IMG/VR virus record: IMGVR_UViG_3300028608_000057
Coordinates: 1-30,192 of that record
DNA length: 30,192 nucleotides
Direction: 5' to 3' (one strand)
From: a virus
Position numbers and translations under genes: made by a program. A model generated the notes under the pieces. It saw nothing but the letters and a program-made list of their open reading frames with translations. It ran no database searches and was not told where the DNA came from. Position 1 is the stretch's first letter. The number at the start of each line of letters is the position of its first letter. Below are positions 1 through 6,431 of the stretch, piece by piece.

Positions 1-1
1 C

Positions 2-823
2 AAGCGCGGTGGCAAGGCCCGTGAGCGCGCCGTCATCCTGGCCGACAACGACGACGAGGTGCTGTGCGCCATCGACGCCGACCAGGTCGACGCGCGGGTG
101 ATCGCGGCCGAATGCCAGGACGCCGAGTACATGAAACTGTTCGCACCCGGCATGGACCTGCACAGCGAGGTAGCGTTCCGCGTCTGGCCGGGCGAGCAGC
201 AGCACGGGCCGGACTGCCACATCGCGGCCAAGCCGGGCTGTGGCTGCGGCGTGGTGGCGAAGTGCCACTGTGAGAAGCGGGACCAGGCGAAGGTCTTTGG
301 CCACGGCTTCTCGTACGGTCTCGGCGCGAAGGGCATGGCCCTTCAGCACGGTGTGGATGTGGAAGTGGCCGACCGCTTCATCCTGGGCATGACCGAAGCC
401 TTCCCGCGCTTGGCCGAGTGGAAGGGCGAGGTGCGCGAGCTCGCCGGTGTACTGGGGTACGACGAGAAGGCACCCGCCAACGACCGGTACCGGATCCTGC
501 ACACCTGGGCGGGCCGCCCGATCCGGGTCGAACGTGAGCGGGCGTACACGCAGGCGACGGCGCAGCTCGGCCAGGGCGGTACGCGGGACGTGATGGCCGA
601 GGCGATGCTCAGAATGCCGAAGGCCTACCGGCACCGGATCCGCGCCGTCATCCACGACGAGTTCCTGATCAGCCTGCCGCAGGAAGGCGCCCAGGACGTG
701 GCCCAGTCCATCGCTGACGGCATGGCGTTCACGCTGAAGGGTGTGGATATCACCTTCGGTTGCTCGCGCGTCAGCCGGTCCTGGGCGGGCTGCTACGGCG
801 AACAGTACGAGGTAGCTGCGTAG
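2..823 (+). CDS. DNA polymerase I (family A), C-terminal part, 5' end outside window
   Basis: This is the palm and fingers part of a replicative phage family A polymerase; the reading frame is open to the left edge. Motif A is visible as DADQVDARVIA (about 74-106) followed by DLHSEVA. Motif B is RDQAKVFGHGFSYG, with the conserved Arg at 278-280, Lys at 290-292 and YG near 317-322. Motif C is IHDEF, with His-Asp-Glu at 653-661. So the catalytic aspartates and the dNTP-binding Lys/Tyr are intact. Unusual: between motifs A and B there is a Cys-rich stretch (215-271) of the form CX7CX1CX5CX1C with neighbouring His, which common Pol I enzymes lack. The gene ends in TAG and is followed at once by a perfect hairpin. 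Family assignment is firm; the upstream domains cannot be judged. Confidence 0.95.
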   Translation, partial: KRGGKARERAVILADNDDEVLCAIDADQVDARVIAAECQDAEYMKLFAPGMDLHSEVAFRVWPGEQQHGPDCHIAAKPGCGCGVVAKCHCEKRDQAKVFGHGFSYGLGAKGMALQHGVDVEVADRFILGMTEAFPRLAEWKGEVRELAGVLGYDEKAPANDRYRILHTWAGRPIRVERERAYTQATAQLGQGGTRDVMAEAMLRMPKAYRHRIRAVIHDEFLISLPQEGAQDVAQSIADGMAFTLKGVDITFGCSRVSRSWAGCYGEQYEVAA

Positions 824-830
824 GTAGTTT

Positions 831-863
831 CACGGCGGGGGTTGCATCGCAACCCCCGCCGTG
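831..863 (+). terminator. Hairpin after the polymerase gene
   Basis: A perfect 15-bp inverted repeat (831-845 with 849-863) with a 3-nt loop lies 7 nt after the polymerase stop. There is no T run, as is usual for actinobacterial terminators. The -35-like TTGCAT of the next promoter lies inside the hairpin. Confidence 0.7.
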
Positions 864-870
864 CCATGCT
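842..870 (+). promoter_or_regulatory. Putative promoter for the 903-1822 genes
   Basis: TTGCAT (842-847), 17 nt, CATGCT (865-870), followed by GGTGATG. The -10 region CATGCTGGTG resembles the CATACTGGTG found at two other hairpin-promoter sites (5975 and 8915). The start codon is 33 nt downstream. Assignment is by pattern only. Confidence 0.5.
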
Positions 871-902
871 GGTGATGCAACCAACCGCGAGAGGAAATTG
901 AC

Positions 903-1238
903 ATGGGCTTCTGGTCCGAGTTCAAGAAAGCCGGGCGCGACATGTACCGGATCCCCGAGGGGACGACGGCGACCCGCTTCCTGGCGTCCCTGCCGAAGGA
1001 CTACGTCCAGTACGTCCGGGGTGAGGCCGTGTCGGCCGCCTACAGTGCGCGCCGGACGAAGGGGCTTCAGGCCGTCATGGACTTCCAGCAGATGGGCGGC
1101 GCCACCCGCGAGCGGCTCGAAGAGTCGCGCGGCGGCGAGCTGCCCCGGGACTACCACAAGACGAAGGCGGCGGCCCACAAGGCACTGGACGACTTCCCCG
1201 AGATCAAAGCCTGGATCGACTTGAACGCGATCAGCTGA
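903..1238 (+). CDS. Hypothetical helical protein, 111 aa
   Basis: I do not recognise the family. The protein begins MGFWSEFKKAGRDMY and is rich in charged residues and predicted helix, with no membrane segment and no cysteine. The start is set by GAGAGGAAA about 7 nt before the ATG. It is the first gene of a unit that begins with its own hairpin-promoter right after the DNA polymerase gene, so it is probably expressed with the replication genes. The next gene starts about 50 nt downstream with its own ribosome site. Confidence 0.8.
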   Translation: MGFWSEFKKAGRDMYRIPEGTTATRFLASLPKDYVQYVRGEAVSAAYSARRTKGLQAVMDFQQMGGATRERLEESRGGELPRDYHKTKAAAHKALDDFPEIKAWIDLNAIS

Positions 1239-1291
1239 TCATGGCCCTCGCCTTCACCCCACTCGAAGCAGCAACCGGAAGGATCCATACC

Positions 1292-1822
1292 ATGTCTGAG
1301 CACCTCGTCCCCGTCACCCAAGAGCTGCGCACCGCGCTGGCCGCCACGTCCGTGCTGCTCGACGCGATCGAGCGGCGGACCCGCAAGGTCAACGACAAGG
1401 ATGCGTTTCACGACGTCGCCCTTCAGCTCGAAGGGCTCACCGTCGCCGTGCTGTCGGCCACGTCCACCACGTCTCTGCTCGCGCCCGAGCCGGTTGGTGC
1501 CCGGATCAATGTGGCGTCCGGTACCGAGCTGGCCAAGCGGATCACGCAGTCCGTCACGTACCTGCGCGGCGAGGCGACGTCGGTCCTGAATCGGGGCGGC
1601 CTCAGCCAGTACGACCGCAGCCAGACTGAGGACGCGATCGTCTACCTGAAGACCCTCTACGAGCTCGTCACCGGCGCCGTCGTCTACCAGGCCACGGCCG
1701 ACCTGAAGCGCCTGCGGAATGAGGACGTGGCCGCCCTGGTTGGCGCGGCCGACCGTCTTGCGGACGTGGCGGCGGTAGCGCTGGCCAAGGACAAGCCCGA
1801 GCAGGTCATGCCGAACTTCTAG
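1292..1822 (+). CDS. Hypothetical protein, 176 aa
   Basis: No family recognised. The frame is open from an ATG at 1241, but that codon has no ribosome site; GGAAGG lies 9 nt before the ATG at 1292, so I start there (MSEHLVPVTQEL). The sequence is Ala/Leu-rich and looks mostly helical, without Cys and without a clear membrane segment. Its TAG stop overlaps the stop of the opposing small HTH gene, so the two genes converge tail to tail with no room for a separate terminator. Confidence 0.8.
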   Translation: MSEHLVPVTQELRTALAATSVLLDAIERRTRKVNDKDAFHDVALQLEGLTVAVLSATSTTSLLAPEPVGARINVASGTELAKRITQSVTYLRGEATSVLNRGGLSQYDRSQTEDAIVYLKTLYELVTGAVVYQATADLKRLRNEDVAALVGAADRLADVAAVALAKDKPEQVMPNF

Positions 1823-2010
1823 CAGCGCAGCAGCCACTCGCGGGGCAGGCGGGCCAACTCGGCCACCTGCCCCGCTGTCACGCGTACGTACCGGCCCCGG
1901 ATCCGGTAACGGTCGAGCAGTCCGTGATCAATCAGCCGGTCGACCCCGGCGAGCGGGATACCGAGCTGCTCAGCAGCTTCTTGCCGGGTCAGGAACCCAT
2001 CCGATGTCAT
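1819..2010 (-). CDS. Small helix-turn-helix (excisionase/MerR-like) protein, 63 aa
   Basis: The sequence MTSDGFLTRQEAAEQLG, then a turn, a second helix with VDRLIDHGLL, and a wing-like RIRGRYVRVTAGQV match the helix-turn-helix plus small wing of excisionase/MerR-type DNA-binding proteins. It is probably a DNA-binding regulator or recombination directionality factor; no integrase is seen here. It is the only - strand gene in the early region. A longer frame runs to 2094, but the domain begins at 2010; no clear ribosome site precedes this ATG. TACCAT lies 6 nt before it, so the message could be leaderless. The gene faces the nuclease gene at 2084, and the 73 bp between them should hold both promoters. 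Confidence 0.7.
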   Translation of the reverse strand: MTSDGFLTRQEAAEQLGIPLAGVDRLIDHGLLDRYRIRGRYVRVTAGQVAELARLPREWLLRC

Positions 2011-2083
2011 GCGTCCATGGTACAGTTGCTTCAGCATGACAGGATCGCATAGCGACCGGTGCTCAGCGAGAGGCAGCAGCAGC
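2011..2083. promoter_or_regulatory. Divergent intergenic region between the HTH gene and the nuclease gene
   Basis: This 73-bp gap separates two genes transcribed away from each other. On the - strand TACCAT (2018-2013) sits just before the HTH start. On the + strand TACAGT (2020-2025) is a possible -10. GAGAGG at 2069-2074 is the ribosome site for the nuclease gene. It is a natural place for the HTH protein to act as an autoregulator, but no operator repeat is obvious. Confidence 0.4.
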
Positions 2084-3280
2084 ATGAACGACACAGATCA
2101 GGGCAAGCTGGATGACGACTTCGACACGGCTGGCGGCATGGACATCTACGGCCGGTCCAAGCCTACCGACATGACCAACGACGGGCCGGACGACGACTTC
2201 GACACGGTCGACGACTTCGATTCGCCGAGCGACGTGGCCCCCGCCCCGCCGGTGCAGAAGAACGACCCGATGCGGCCGCAGGCCAAGCGTGGCAGGTACA
2301 CCGCGCCCCACCCGCTCACCGGCAAGTCAAAGTCCTGGCGCCGCGTGAGCAACTTCAAGGACGTGGCCGAGGACAAGTACCACCTGAACCTGTGGGTTGG
2401 CCGCAACATCGCCAAGGGCGTCGCCATCCTGGCGCAGTCCCCGGACCGCCCCGGCTTCATCGACGACCTGGCCCGCCGCGACGTCAAGCTGGACCGGACC
2501 CGGCTGAACAACATCACCAGCGCGGCGCAGGATGCGGCCGAGGCGTACAAGATGTCCGACGAGGGCACCGCGCTGCACAAGTCGACCGAGCTCGTCGACC
2601 ACGCGGGCGGGGACCTGAACCGGGCGCCGGTGCACCACCGCAAGAAGATCCGCCTGTACCTGGACGCGCTGGCCGCCTACGGGATCCGTATCGTCCCCGG
2701 CATGATCGAGCGCTTCACCGTCTCGCTCAAGTACGACGTGGCCGGGACGTTCGACCGCATCTGCCAGCTGCCGGACGGTTCGTACGTGATCGTCGACCTG
2801 AAGACGGGTGACGACCTGGACCTGTCGATGCCGGGTATCTCGGCGCAGCTCGACTGCTACGAGAACGGCGTGAACACGCACGGCGTCTGGGATGGCATGC
2901 GGTACGACCAGCGGATCAAGGTACGGGATGACTACGGCATCGTCATCCACCTGCCGTCGACCCGCGACGAGGTCCACGTGATCAAGGTGAAGCTCGACAA
3001 GGGGCGTGCCATCAACGCAGCCAACCTGCATGTGTTCGAGGCGCGGAAGATCAAGGCGAAGGACGTGGCCAGCCCGTTCGTCGCCGAGGACTTCGCCTTC
3101 GACCGCAAGGCTGCGGACTTCCATTGGATCGAGCAGCTGAACGCCTGCCACACGATCCCGGAAATGCTGGACGTGGCCAACCGGGCACGGTCCTTCGGGC
3201 AGTGGAACGAGCGCCTCGCAGGCGAGGCGAGGAAGCTGTCCGCCGAGCTGACGGCCGCGAGCCAGGTGATGGGGTCGTGA
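2084..3280 (+). CDS. Cas4/RecB-like PD-(D/E)XK exonuclease, 398 aa
   Basis: A nuclease likely acting on DNA ends in phage recombination or replication. The core shows GTALHKSTE (His165, Glu169), typical of RecB/Cas4-type nucleases, then GTFDR (Asp224) and IVDLKTG (Asp238-Leu-Lys240), the metal and catalytic residues, followed by a QLDCYENG helix (Gln255) like the family's QxxxY motif. The Cas4 Fe-S cysteine cluster is not evident. The first 60 residues look disordered and acidic, with repeats DDDFDT (10-15), DDDFDT (36-41) and DDFDS, like the acidic tails by which SSB proteins recruit partners. I start at ATG 2084 after GAGAGG; the frame is open from 2009. It overlaps the next gene by 4 nt (GTGA) and is probably co-expressed with it. 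Confidence 0.85.
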   Translation: MNDTDQGKLDDDFDTAGGMDIYGRSKPTDMTNDGPDDDFDTVDDFDSPSDVAPAPPVQKNDPMRPQAKRGRYTAPHPLTGKSKSWRRVSNFKDVAEDKYHLNLWVGRNIAKGVAILAQSPDRPGFIDDLARRDVKLDRTRLNNITSAAQDAAEAYKMSDEGTALHKSTELVDHAGGDLNRAPVHHRKKIRLYLDALAAYGIRIVPGMIERFTVSLKYDVAGTFDRICQLPDGSYVIVDLKTGDDLDLSMPGISAQLDCYENGVNTHGVWDGMRYDQRIKVRDDYGIVIHLPSTRDEVHVIKVKLDKGRAINAANLHVFEARKIKAKDVASPFVAEDFAFDRKAADFHWIEQLNACHTIPEMLDVANRARSFGQWNERLAGEARKLSAELTAASQVMGS

Positions 3281-3492
3281 CCACCGTCTGGACGTACGTG
3301 GTCGACGGCCTCACGCCTGACGGCCGGACGGCGATCGGTTACCGGCTGACCTGTAGCCCGGCAGGTTACGCCGAACCGGACATCCGCGAATGGCACGAGC
3401 GGGCGGCGGTCAGCAGGCTCAGGCGCGAGTGCCCTGGCGTCAGGGACGTTACGGGGATCTGGATTCCTGAGACCTTCCCGGACGAGGGCTAG
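3277..3492 (+). CDS. Small hypothetical protein, 71 aa, GTG start
   Basis: No family recognised. It begins GTG ACC ACC GTC TGG, overlapping the nuclease TGA in a GTGA junction, which indicates translational coupling. The protein (start TTVWTYVVDG, end WIPETFPDEG) looks like a small beta-rich domain with one Cys. A hairpin follows 6 nt after the stop, so this is the last gene of the nuclease unit. Confidence 0.75.
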   Translation: MTTVWTYVVDGLTPDGRTAIGYRLTCSPAGYAEPDIREWHERAAVSRLRRECPGVRDVTGIWIPETFPDEG

Positions 3493-3497
3493 GCTCT

Positions 3498-3531
3498 GAC
3501 CTGCGGCTGAGTTGACACTCTGCCGCAGGTC
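3498..3531 (+). terminator. Hairpin with TTGACA in its loop
   Basis: Ten-bp stem (3498-3507 with 3522-3531) with a 14-nt loop. The loop holds a consensus TTGACA (3512-3517), which fits the terminator-promoter arrangement elsewhere in this region. The best -10 is unclear: CATAGA at 3539-3544 has a 21-nt spacer. Confidence 0.6.
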
Positions 3532-3765
3532 ATGAGACCATAGAGGCCTCGCAAGGGACCGCGAAGCTAGCGCTGGAAGTCCTCTGCGAGACCGGCGGCG
3601 GTACCCGTTGTCCAGCTTTCAGCGGCGGACCCTGGTCCGTAACTCGGCTGGCTTTCGGTATCCCTGCCGAGACCGGTGGCGGACACGAGACAGCCGCAAG
3701 GCGCGAGGATCGTCCGCCGCCGGTCACCACCAACCAAACATGCAGCAGCAACAGGAAGAGGAATC
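3532..3765 (+). other. Long structured leader of the 3766 gene
   Basis: About 235 nt without a convincing gene. It has a long imperfect hairpin (CTCGCA at 3548-3553 with TGCGAG at 3585-3590 and inner pairing) and two direct copies of an 18-nt sequence with core CGAGACCGG(C/T)GGCGG, at 3587 and 3668, 81 nt apart. It ends with the leader GCAGCAGCAACAGGAAGAGG (from 3742), which recurs at 4587. It may be a regulatory 5' leader or small RNA; function unknown. Confidence 0.4.
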
Positions 3766-4377
3766 ATGGCCCGCGACGAATTCGACAGCGCCGGTGAGTA
3801 CGTCAACATCAGCGAGCTGCTCGGCAAGCTCGTGCTCTTCACCCCGCGCAAGCGGGTCGAAGGCATCAACACCGTTCACGGCGACAAGGACGCAGTGCTC
3901 GCGGACCTCGTCGTTCTGGATGGCGAGGACGGATGGGACGAGTACGAGGACGTCATGATCTTCCAGGGCAAGCTGATCGCCGCCCTGAAGCGCCGGATCA
4001 CGGTCACGAAGTCCATGGATCGCAACCCGGTCACCGGTGTCGTCACGCACTTCGAGACCACCACGGTCCGGCGCCTGCTCGGAGTCATCGTCAAGGGTCA
4101 GGCACAGCGGGGCCAGAACGCCCCGTACGAGCTCGGCCCGGCCACGGACGAGCAGAAGGCTCTGGCGCGCAAGTACAGCGACAAGAACCCCACCCCGGCC
4201 CCCGAGAAGGTGGCTGTCGGCCAGTACATCGACACCGGCAACAGCGCCCCGGCACCGGCGGCCACCGCGCCGTCCCAGGCGCCGTCCACGGGCACCGACG
4301 AGTTCGCCCCGAAGGCGGACGAGCCGACCCCGTTCACCCCGTCGGCGGACGACCCCTGGGCCGCTGACGCCCAGTAG
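3766..4377 (+). CDS. Probable ssDNA-binding-like protein with acidic tail, 203 aa
   Basis: Residues 1-130 look like a compact beta-rich domain (ISELLGKLVLF, VLADLVVLDG, VMIFQGKLIAAL, LLGVIVKGQA). Next comes a Pro/Ala-rich linker and an acidic C-terminal tail with DEFAPKADEP and DDPWAADAQ. An OB-like core, a flexible linker and an acidic tail is the layout of single-strand DNA-binding proteins, and the nuclease just upstream also carries acidic Asp-Phe repeats. The SSB role is inferred from layout and context. The frame is open from 3676, but AGGAAGAGGAA places the start at 3766. The gene has its own long leader and a strong hairpin after it, so it is probably a single-gene unit. Confidence 0.6.
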   Translation: MARDEFDSAGEYVNISELLGKLVLFTPRKRVEGINTVHGDKDAVLADLVVLDGEDGWDEYEDVMIFQGKLIAALKRRITVTKSMDRNPVTGVVTHFETTTVRRLLGVIVKGQAQRGQNAPYELGPATDEQKALARKYSDKNPTPAPEKVAVGQYIDTGNSAPAPAATAPSQAPSTGTDEFAPKADEPTPFTPSADDPWAADAQ

Positions 4378-4385
4378 CAGGGCTG

Positions 4386-4422
4386 CCGGGGCCCGACCGA
4401 CTTCCTCGCGGTCGGGCCCCGG
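4386..4422 (+). terminator. Strong hairpin terminator
   Basis: Perfect 14-bp GC-rich stem (4386-4399 with 4409-4422) with a 9-nt loop, 9 nt after the stop of the SSB-like gene. Confidence 0.75.
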
Positions 4423-4426
4423 CCAA

Positions 4427-4533
4427 GCGGTGGCCTGGGGACTCGTGACGTAGTCGCGAGTGGTGTGGACGGTTGCTGGACGTACGCCAGCAGTTTCAAC
4501 GACCACCGGCCGGTTCGATTCCGGCCCGCCGTA
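4427..4533 (+). other. tRNA-like cloverleaf fold (degenerate or atypical tRNA)
   Basis: A canonical T arm is present: GCCGG TTCGATT CCGGC (4509-4525). A 5-bp stem with 7-nt loop (4475-4491, GCTGG ACGTACG CCAGC) has the exact size of an anticodon arm, with GTA in anticodon position. A third hairpin lies at 4441-4461. GCGGTGG (4427-4433) can pair, with two wobble pairs, with CCGCCGT (4526-4532) as an acceptor stem, followed by A and then CGA rather than CCA. At 107 nt it is too long, base 33 is C instead of T, and no normal D arm is seen, so it is not a standard tRNA. Confidence 0.3.
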
Positions 4534-4611
4534 CGAAGGCCCGGCCGACTACACACCGGCCGGGCCCACCCATCGACACCCATCACGCAGCAGCGACAGG
4601 AAGAGGAACCC

Positions 4612-4809
4612 ATGCAGCAGCGAAGGCTCGACGTGAGCACCGGCGCAGGCGGCCAGGTGGCCGTTCACCGGCGCCGCTTTGACGTCCACATGGATGAGTG
4701 CGTCAAGTGCCAGGGACAGGGGCCCGACCGGACCATGTGCGCTGAGGCTGAGATGCTGTGGCGCACCGTGGTCAACGTCGCCCTGAACATCCGCCGGACG
4801 CAGTCATGA
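4612..4809 (+). CDS. Small Cys-containing protein, 65 aa
   Basis: No family recognised. It begins MQQRRLDVSTGAGG and has a basic N-terminal half, then HMDECVKCQGQG and a third Cys (TMCAEAEM), so CX2C plus Cys/His could bind one zinc. The start is set by AGGAAGAGGAA 4 nt before the ATG; the 22-nt leader at 4587-4608 matches that of the SSB-like gene at 21 of 22 positions. It overlaps the next gene by 4 nt (ATGA). Confidence 0.75.
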   Translation: MQQRRLDVSTGAGGQVAVHRRRFDVHMDECVKCQGQGPDRTMCAEAEMLWRTVVNVALNIRRTQS

Positions 4810-5735
4810 GGCGCCACGACAGCGGCTGGCGGGACGCGAACCTGACCGCGTGGCACGGCGAGCACGGCCATGACGCCCCTGCCGCAGGGATGCACCTGCC
4901 GATGATCGAGTACGACCACGGTAAGCCGGTCGGCGTCATCGGCTACCTGCGCCGTGTCGACTCGTATCCGGGCGGCACGTCGGTCGTGGCCGCCTACGAA
5001 GCCTTCGGTGCCCTCTTCAGCCTTGACGACGTCCAGCTGCCGTTCCTGACGGCCGCCTACGACCCGCGCAGCTGGTCGTTCCAGCTCTTCCCCCACAACG
5101 GGGCGGCCGTCCGACTGATCGGCGGCACCGGCTGGCGCCCGGTCACCGAGTACCAGTTCGCCCAGTACCTGTACGACATGCGGGGCCGGTACATGCCGGA
5201 CCTGAAGCCGTACGGGATCGACTTCTCTCGGGCCCCGTGGATGAACGGCGGCCACGGCAACCCCGAGGTCACGCCCGAGGCGTGGCCGGGTGAGCTCATG
5301 TCCCAGCGGCGCCGGAACTACGAACCGGTGTCCAGTGTCCGCATGTCCTGGCGGAACCCCTGCCTGGACGTGGACCTGGCCGTGGTGGACGGGGACAGCC
5401 GTCTCGCCCTGGTCGTCGACTACAAGGCGCCTGCCGCCAACTTCACTGAAGGCAGCACGAACATGCAGGCGCTGTCCAGGCTGCGCACGCAGTACAGCGG
5501 CGGGGGCCTGTCCGCCGTGCCCGCCATGGTGGCGCAGTACAAGGCGGGTGAACCGGGCTGGTCGTTCCGGGTCCGCTGCCTGAACGCGACTGCCCGCGAC
5601 CTGCTCGCGTACGCTCTCGGTGCCGACAGCTCGTCGAGCACGGACACGCTGGCCCGCGCGATTGCCGGGGAAGAGTGGATCGACCTGGGCGAGCAGGCTT
5701 GGGTCAACGTCCTGAACTGCGCGAGGGACCTGTGA
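4806..5735 (+). CDS. Possible PD-(D/E)XK-fold protein, 309 aa
   Basis: Residues 186-207 read as a beta-hairpin with CLDVDLAVVDG and LALVVDYKAP: Asp190, 14 residues, then Asp205-Tyr-Lys207, which fits the D-(X)n-(D/E)XK core of restriction-like nucleases. The rest (for example YDPRSWSFQLFPHNG and FAQYLYDMRGRYMPDL) I do not recognise. Gene order among replication genes supports a DNA-processing role, but the motif is short and nuclease activity is an inference. ATG at 4806 overlaps the previous stop (ATGA), and the stop overlaps the next start (TGATG), so this is the middle gene of a coupled trio. Confidence 0.6.
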   Translation: MRRHDSGWRDANLTAWHGEHGHDAPAAGMHLPMIEYDHGKPVGVIGYLRRVDSYPGGTSVVAAYEAFGALFSLDDVQLPFLTAAYDPRSWSFQLFPHNGAAVRLIGGTGWRPVTEYQFAQYLYDMRGRYMPDLKPYGIDFSRAPWMNGGHGNPEVTPEAWPGELMSQRRRNYEPVSSVRMSWRNPCLDVDLAVVDGDSRLALVVDYKAPAANFTEGSTNMQALSRLRTQYSGGGLSAVPAMVAQYKAGEPGWSFRVRCLNATARDLLAYALGADSSSSTDTLARAIAGEEWIDLGEQAWVNVLNCARDL

Positions 5736-5908
5736 TGAAGGTGACCTACCAGGCGCTGTCCGGCGCCGCGTCCATCGCCTACCTGGGCAGCGACGACGAG
5801 GACGTACCGGACGACCGGACCGAGGTTCTCAGAGGCTTCGACAAGTACACCTACCAGCAGGTGACCGTCCGCCTGACCGAAACGGGTTGGGTGCAGATCG
5901 AGGTGTAG
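5735..5908 (+). CDS. Small hypothetical protein, 57 aa
   Basis: Begins MKVTYQALSG and ends in a beta-like VRLTETGWVQIEV; it has an acidic centre (SDDEDVPDDR). No known family and no Cys. The ATG shares one base with the previous TGA (TGATG), so translation is coupled. A perfect hairpin 11 nt after the stop closes this unit. Confidence 0.75.
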   Translation: MKVTYQALSGAASIAYLGSDDEDVPDDRTEVLRGFDKYTYQQVTVRLTETGWVQIEV

Positions 5909-5919
5909 CCGCAGCTCAA

Positions 5920-5948
5920 AGGCCCCTGGAAGAATCTTCCAGGGGCCT
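5920..5948 (+). terminator. Hairpin terminator
   Basis: Perfect stem of 13-14 bp (5920-5933 with 5935-5948) just after the 57-aa gene and immediately before the -35 of the next promoter. Confidence 0.75.
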
Positions 5949-5950
5949 AC

Positions 5951-5980
5951 TTGCGTGAGCCTATAGGCGTGTTGCATACT
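5951..5980 (+). promoter_or_regulatory. Putative early promoter, CATACTGGTG type
   Basis: TTGCGT (5951-5956), 18 nt, CATACT (5975-5980) followed by GGTG. The site at 8891-8920 has the same spacing, the same CATACTGGTG and the same CTACTTG sequence joining it to a hairpin, which makes a real promoter more likely than a single match would. Confidence 0.6.
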
Positions 5981-6018
5981 GGTGTCACACCGCAGGAAGC
6001 AACCGGAAGGCAGACACC

Positions 6019-6372
6019 ATGAACCCCAACGCCCGCACCGCCCGTCAGATCGTCAAGGCCCGCCGGATCGAGAACGCTGCCGCCAAGAAGCCGCACACCC
6101 TGGCCAGCCACGCGCGTCGAGCCGGGGTCACCGAGCAGGACGCGTCCGGTGTCGCCGGTGCGCTGCGGTCCAAGGGTCGGGCCTGCGGGATCACCGGTCA
6201 GGCGGCCCGCATGTTCCGCCGGAACGCGGCCGGGCAGAAGCTGTGGCGTCAGCCGGTCAAGGGTGCGCGCCGCTACAGCGTGACCGAGCTCGGCGCCCTG
6301 GCCACCGCGTACAACCCGCGCGCGCCGAAGTTCGTGGCCGCCCGTGAGCTGCTGCTCGCCTACGCCAGCTGA
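6019..6372 (+). CDS. Basic putative DNA-binding protein, 117 aa
   Basis: Strongly basic (many Arg/Lys), with a possible winged-helix layout: helix HTLASHARRAGV, helix TEQDASGVAGALRSKGRACG, and a wing-like KLWRQPVKGARRYSVTEL before a C-terminal helix. This suggests a nucleic-acid-binding regulator; the family is not identified. GGAAGG lies 9 nt before the ATG. It is the first gene after a hairpin-promoter, and a UUCG-loop hairpin separates it from the WhiB gene, so the ratio of the two messages may be set there. Confidence 0.75.
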   Translation: MNPNARTARQIVKARRIENAAAKKPHTLASHARRAGVTEQDASGVAGALRSKGRACGITGQAARMFRRNAAGQKLWRQPVKGARRYSVTELGALATAYNPRAPKFVAARELLLAYAS

Positions 6373-6384
6373 TCGAGACCCACC

Positions 6385-6408
6385 GGGCGGGGGCTTCGGC
6401 CCCCGCCC
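6385..6408 (+). terminator. UUCG-loop hairpin before the WhiB gene
   Basis: Perfect 10-bp stem (6385-6394 with 6399-6408) closed by a TTCG tetraloop, 12 nt after a stop codon and only about 7 nt before the ribosome site of the WhiB gene. It could be a partial terminator or an mRNA-protecting hairpin. Confidence 0.6.
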
Positions 6409-6431
6409 ACCACCGAGGAAGGACAACCGCC

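Noticed and set aside
2327-3151. - strand open frame of 274 codons
   Set aside because: Antisense to the PD-(D/E)XK nuclease, whose motifs are clear on the + strand.
4460-4533. Standard 74-nt tRNA ending at 4533
   Set aside because: With this length no D arm or correctly placed anticodon stem can be formed; only the T arm is convincing.
4465-4611. N-terminal extension of the 65-aa gene
   Set aside because: It would translate the tRNA-like region; the ribosome site and conserved leader support the start at 4612.
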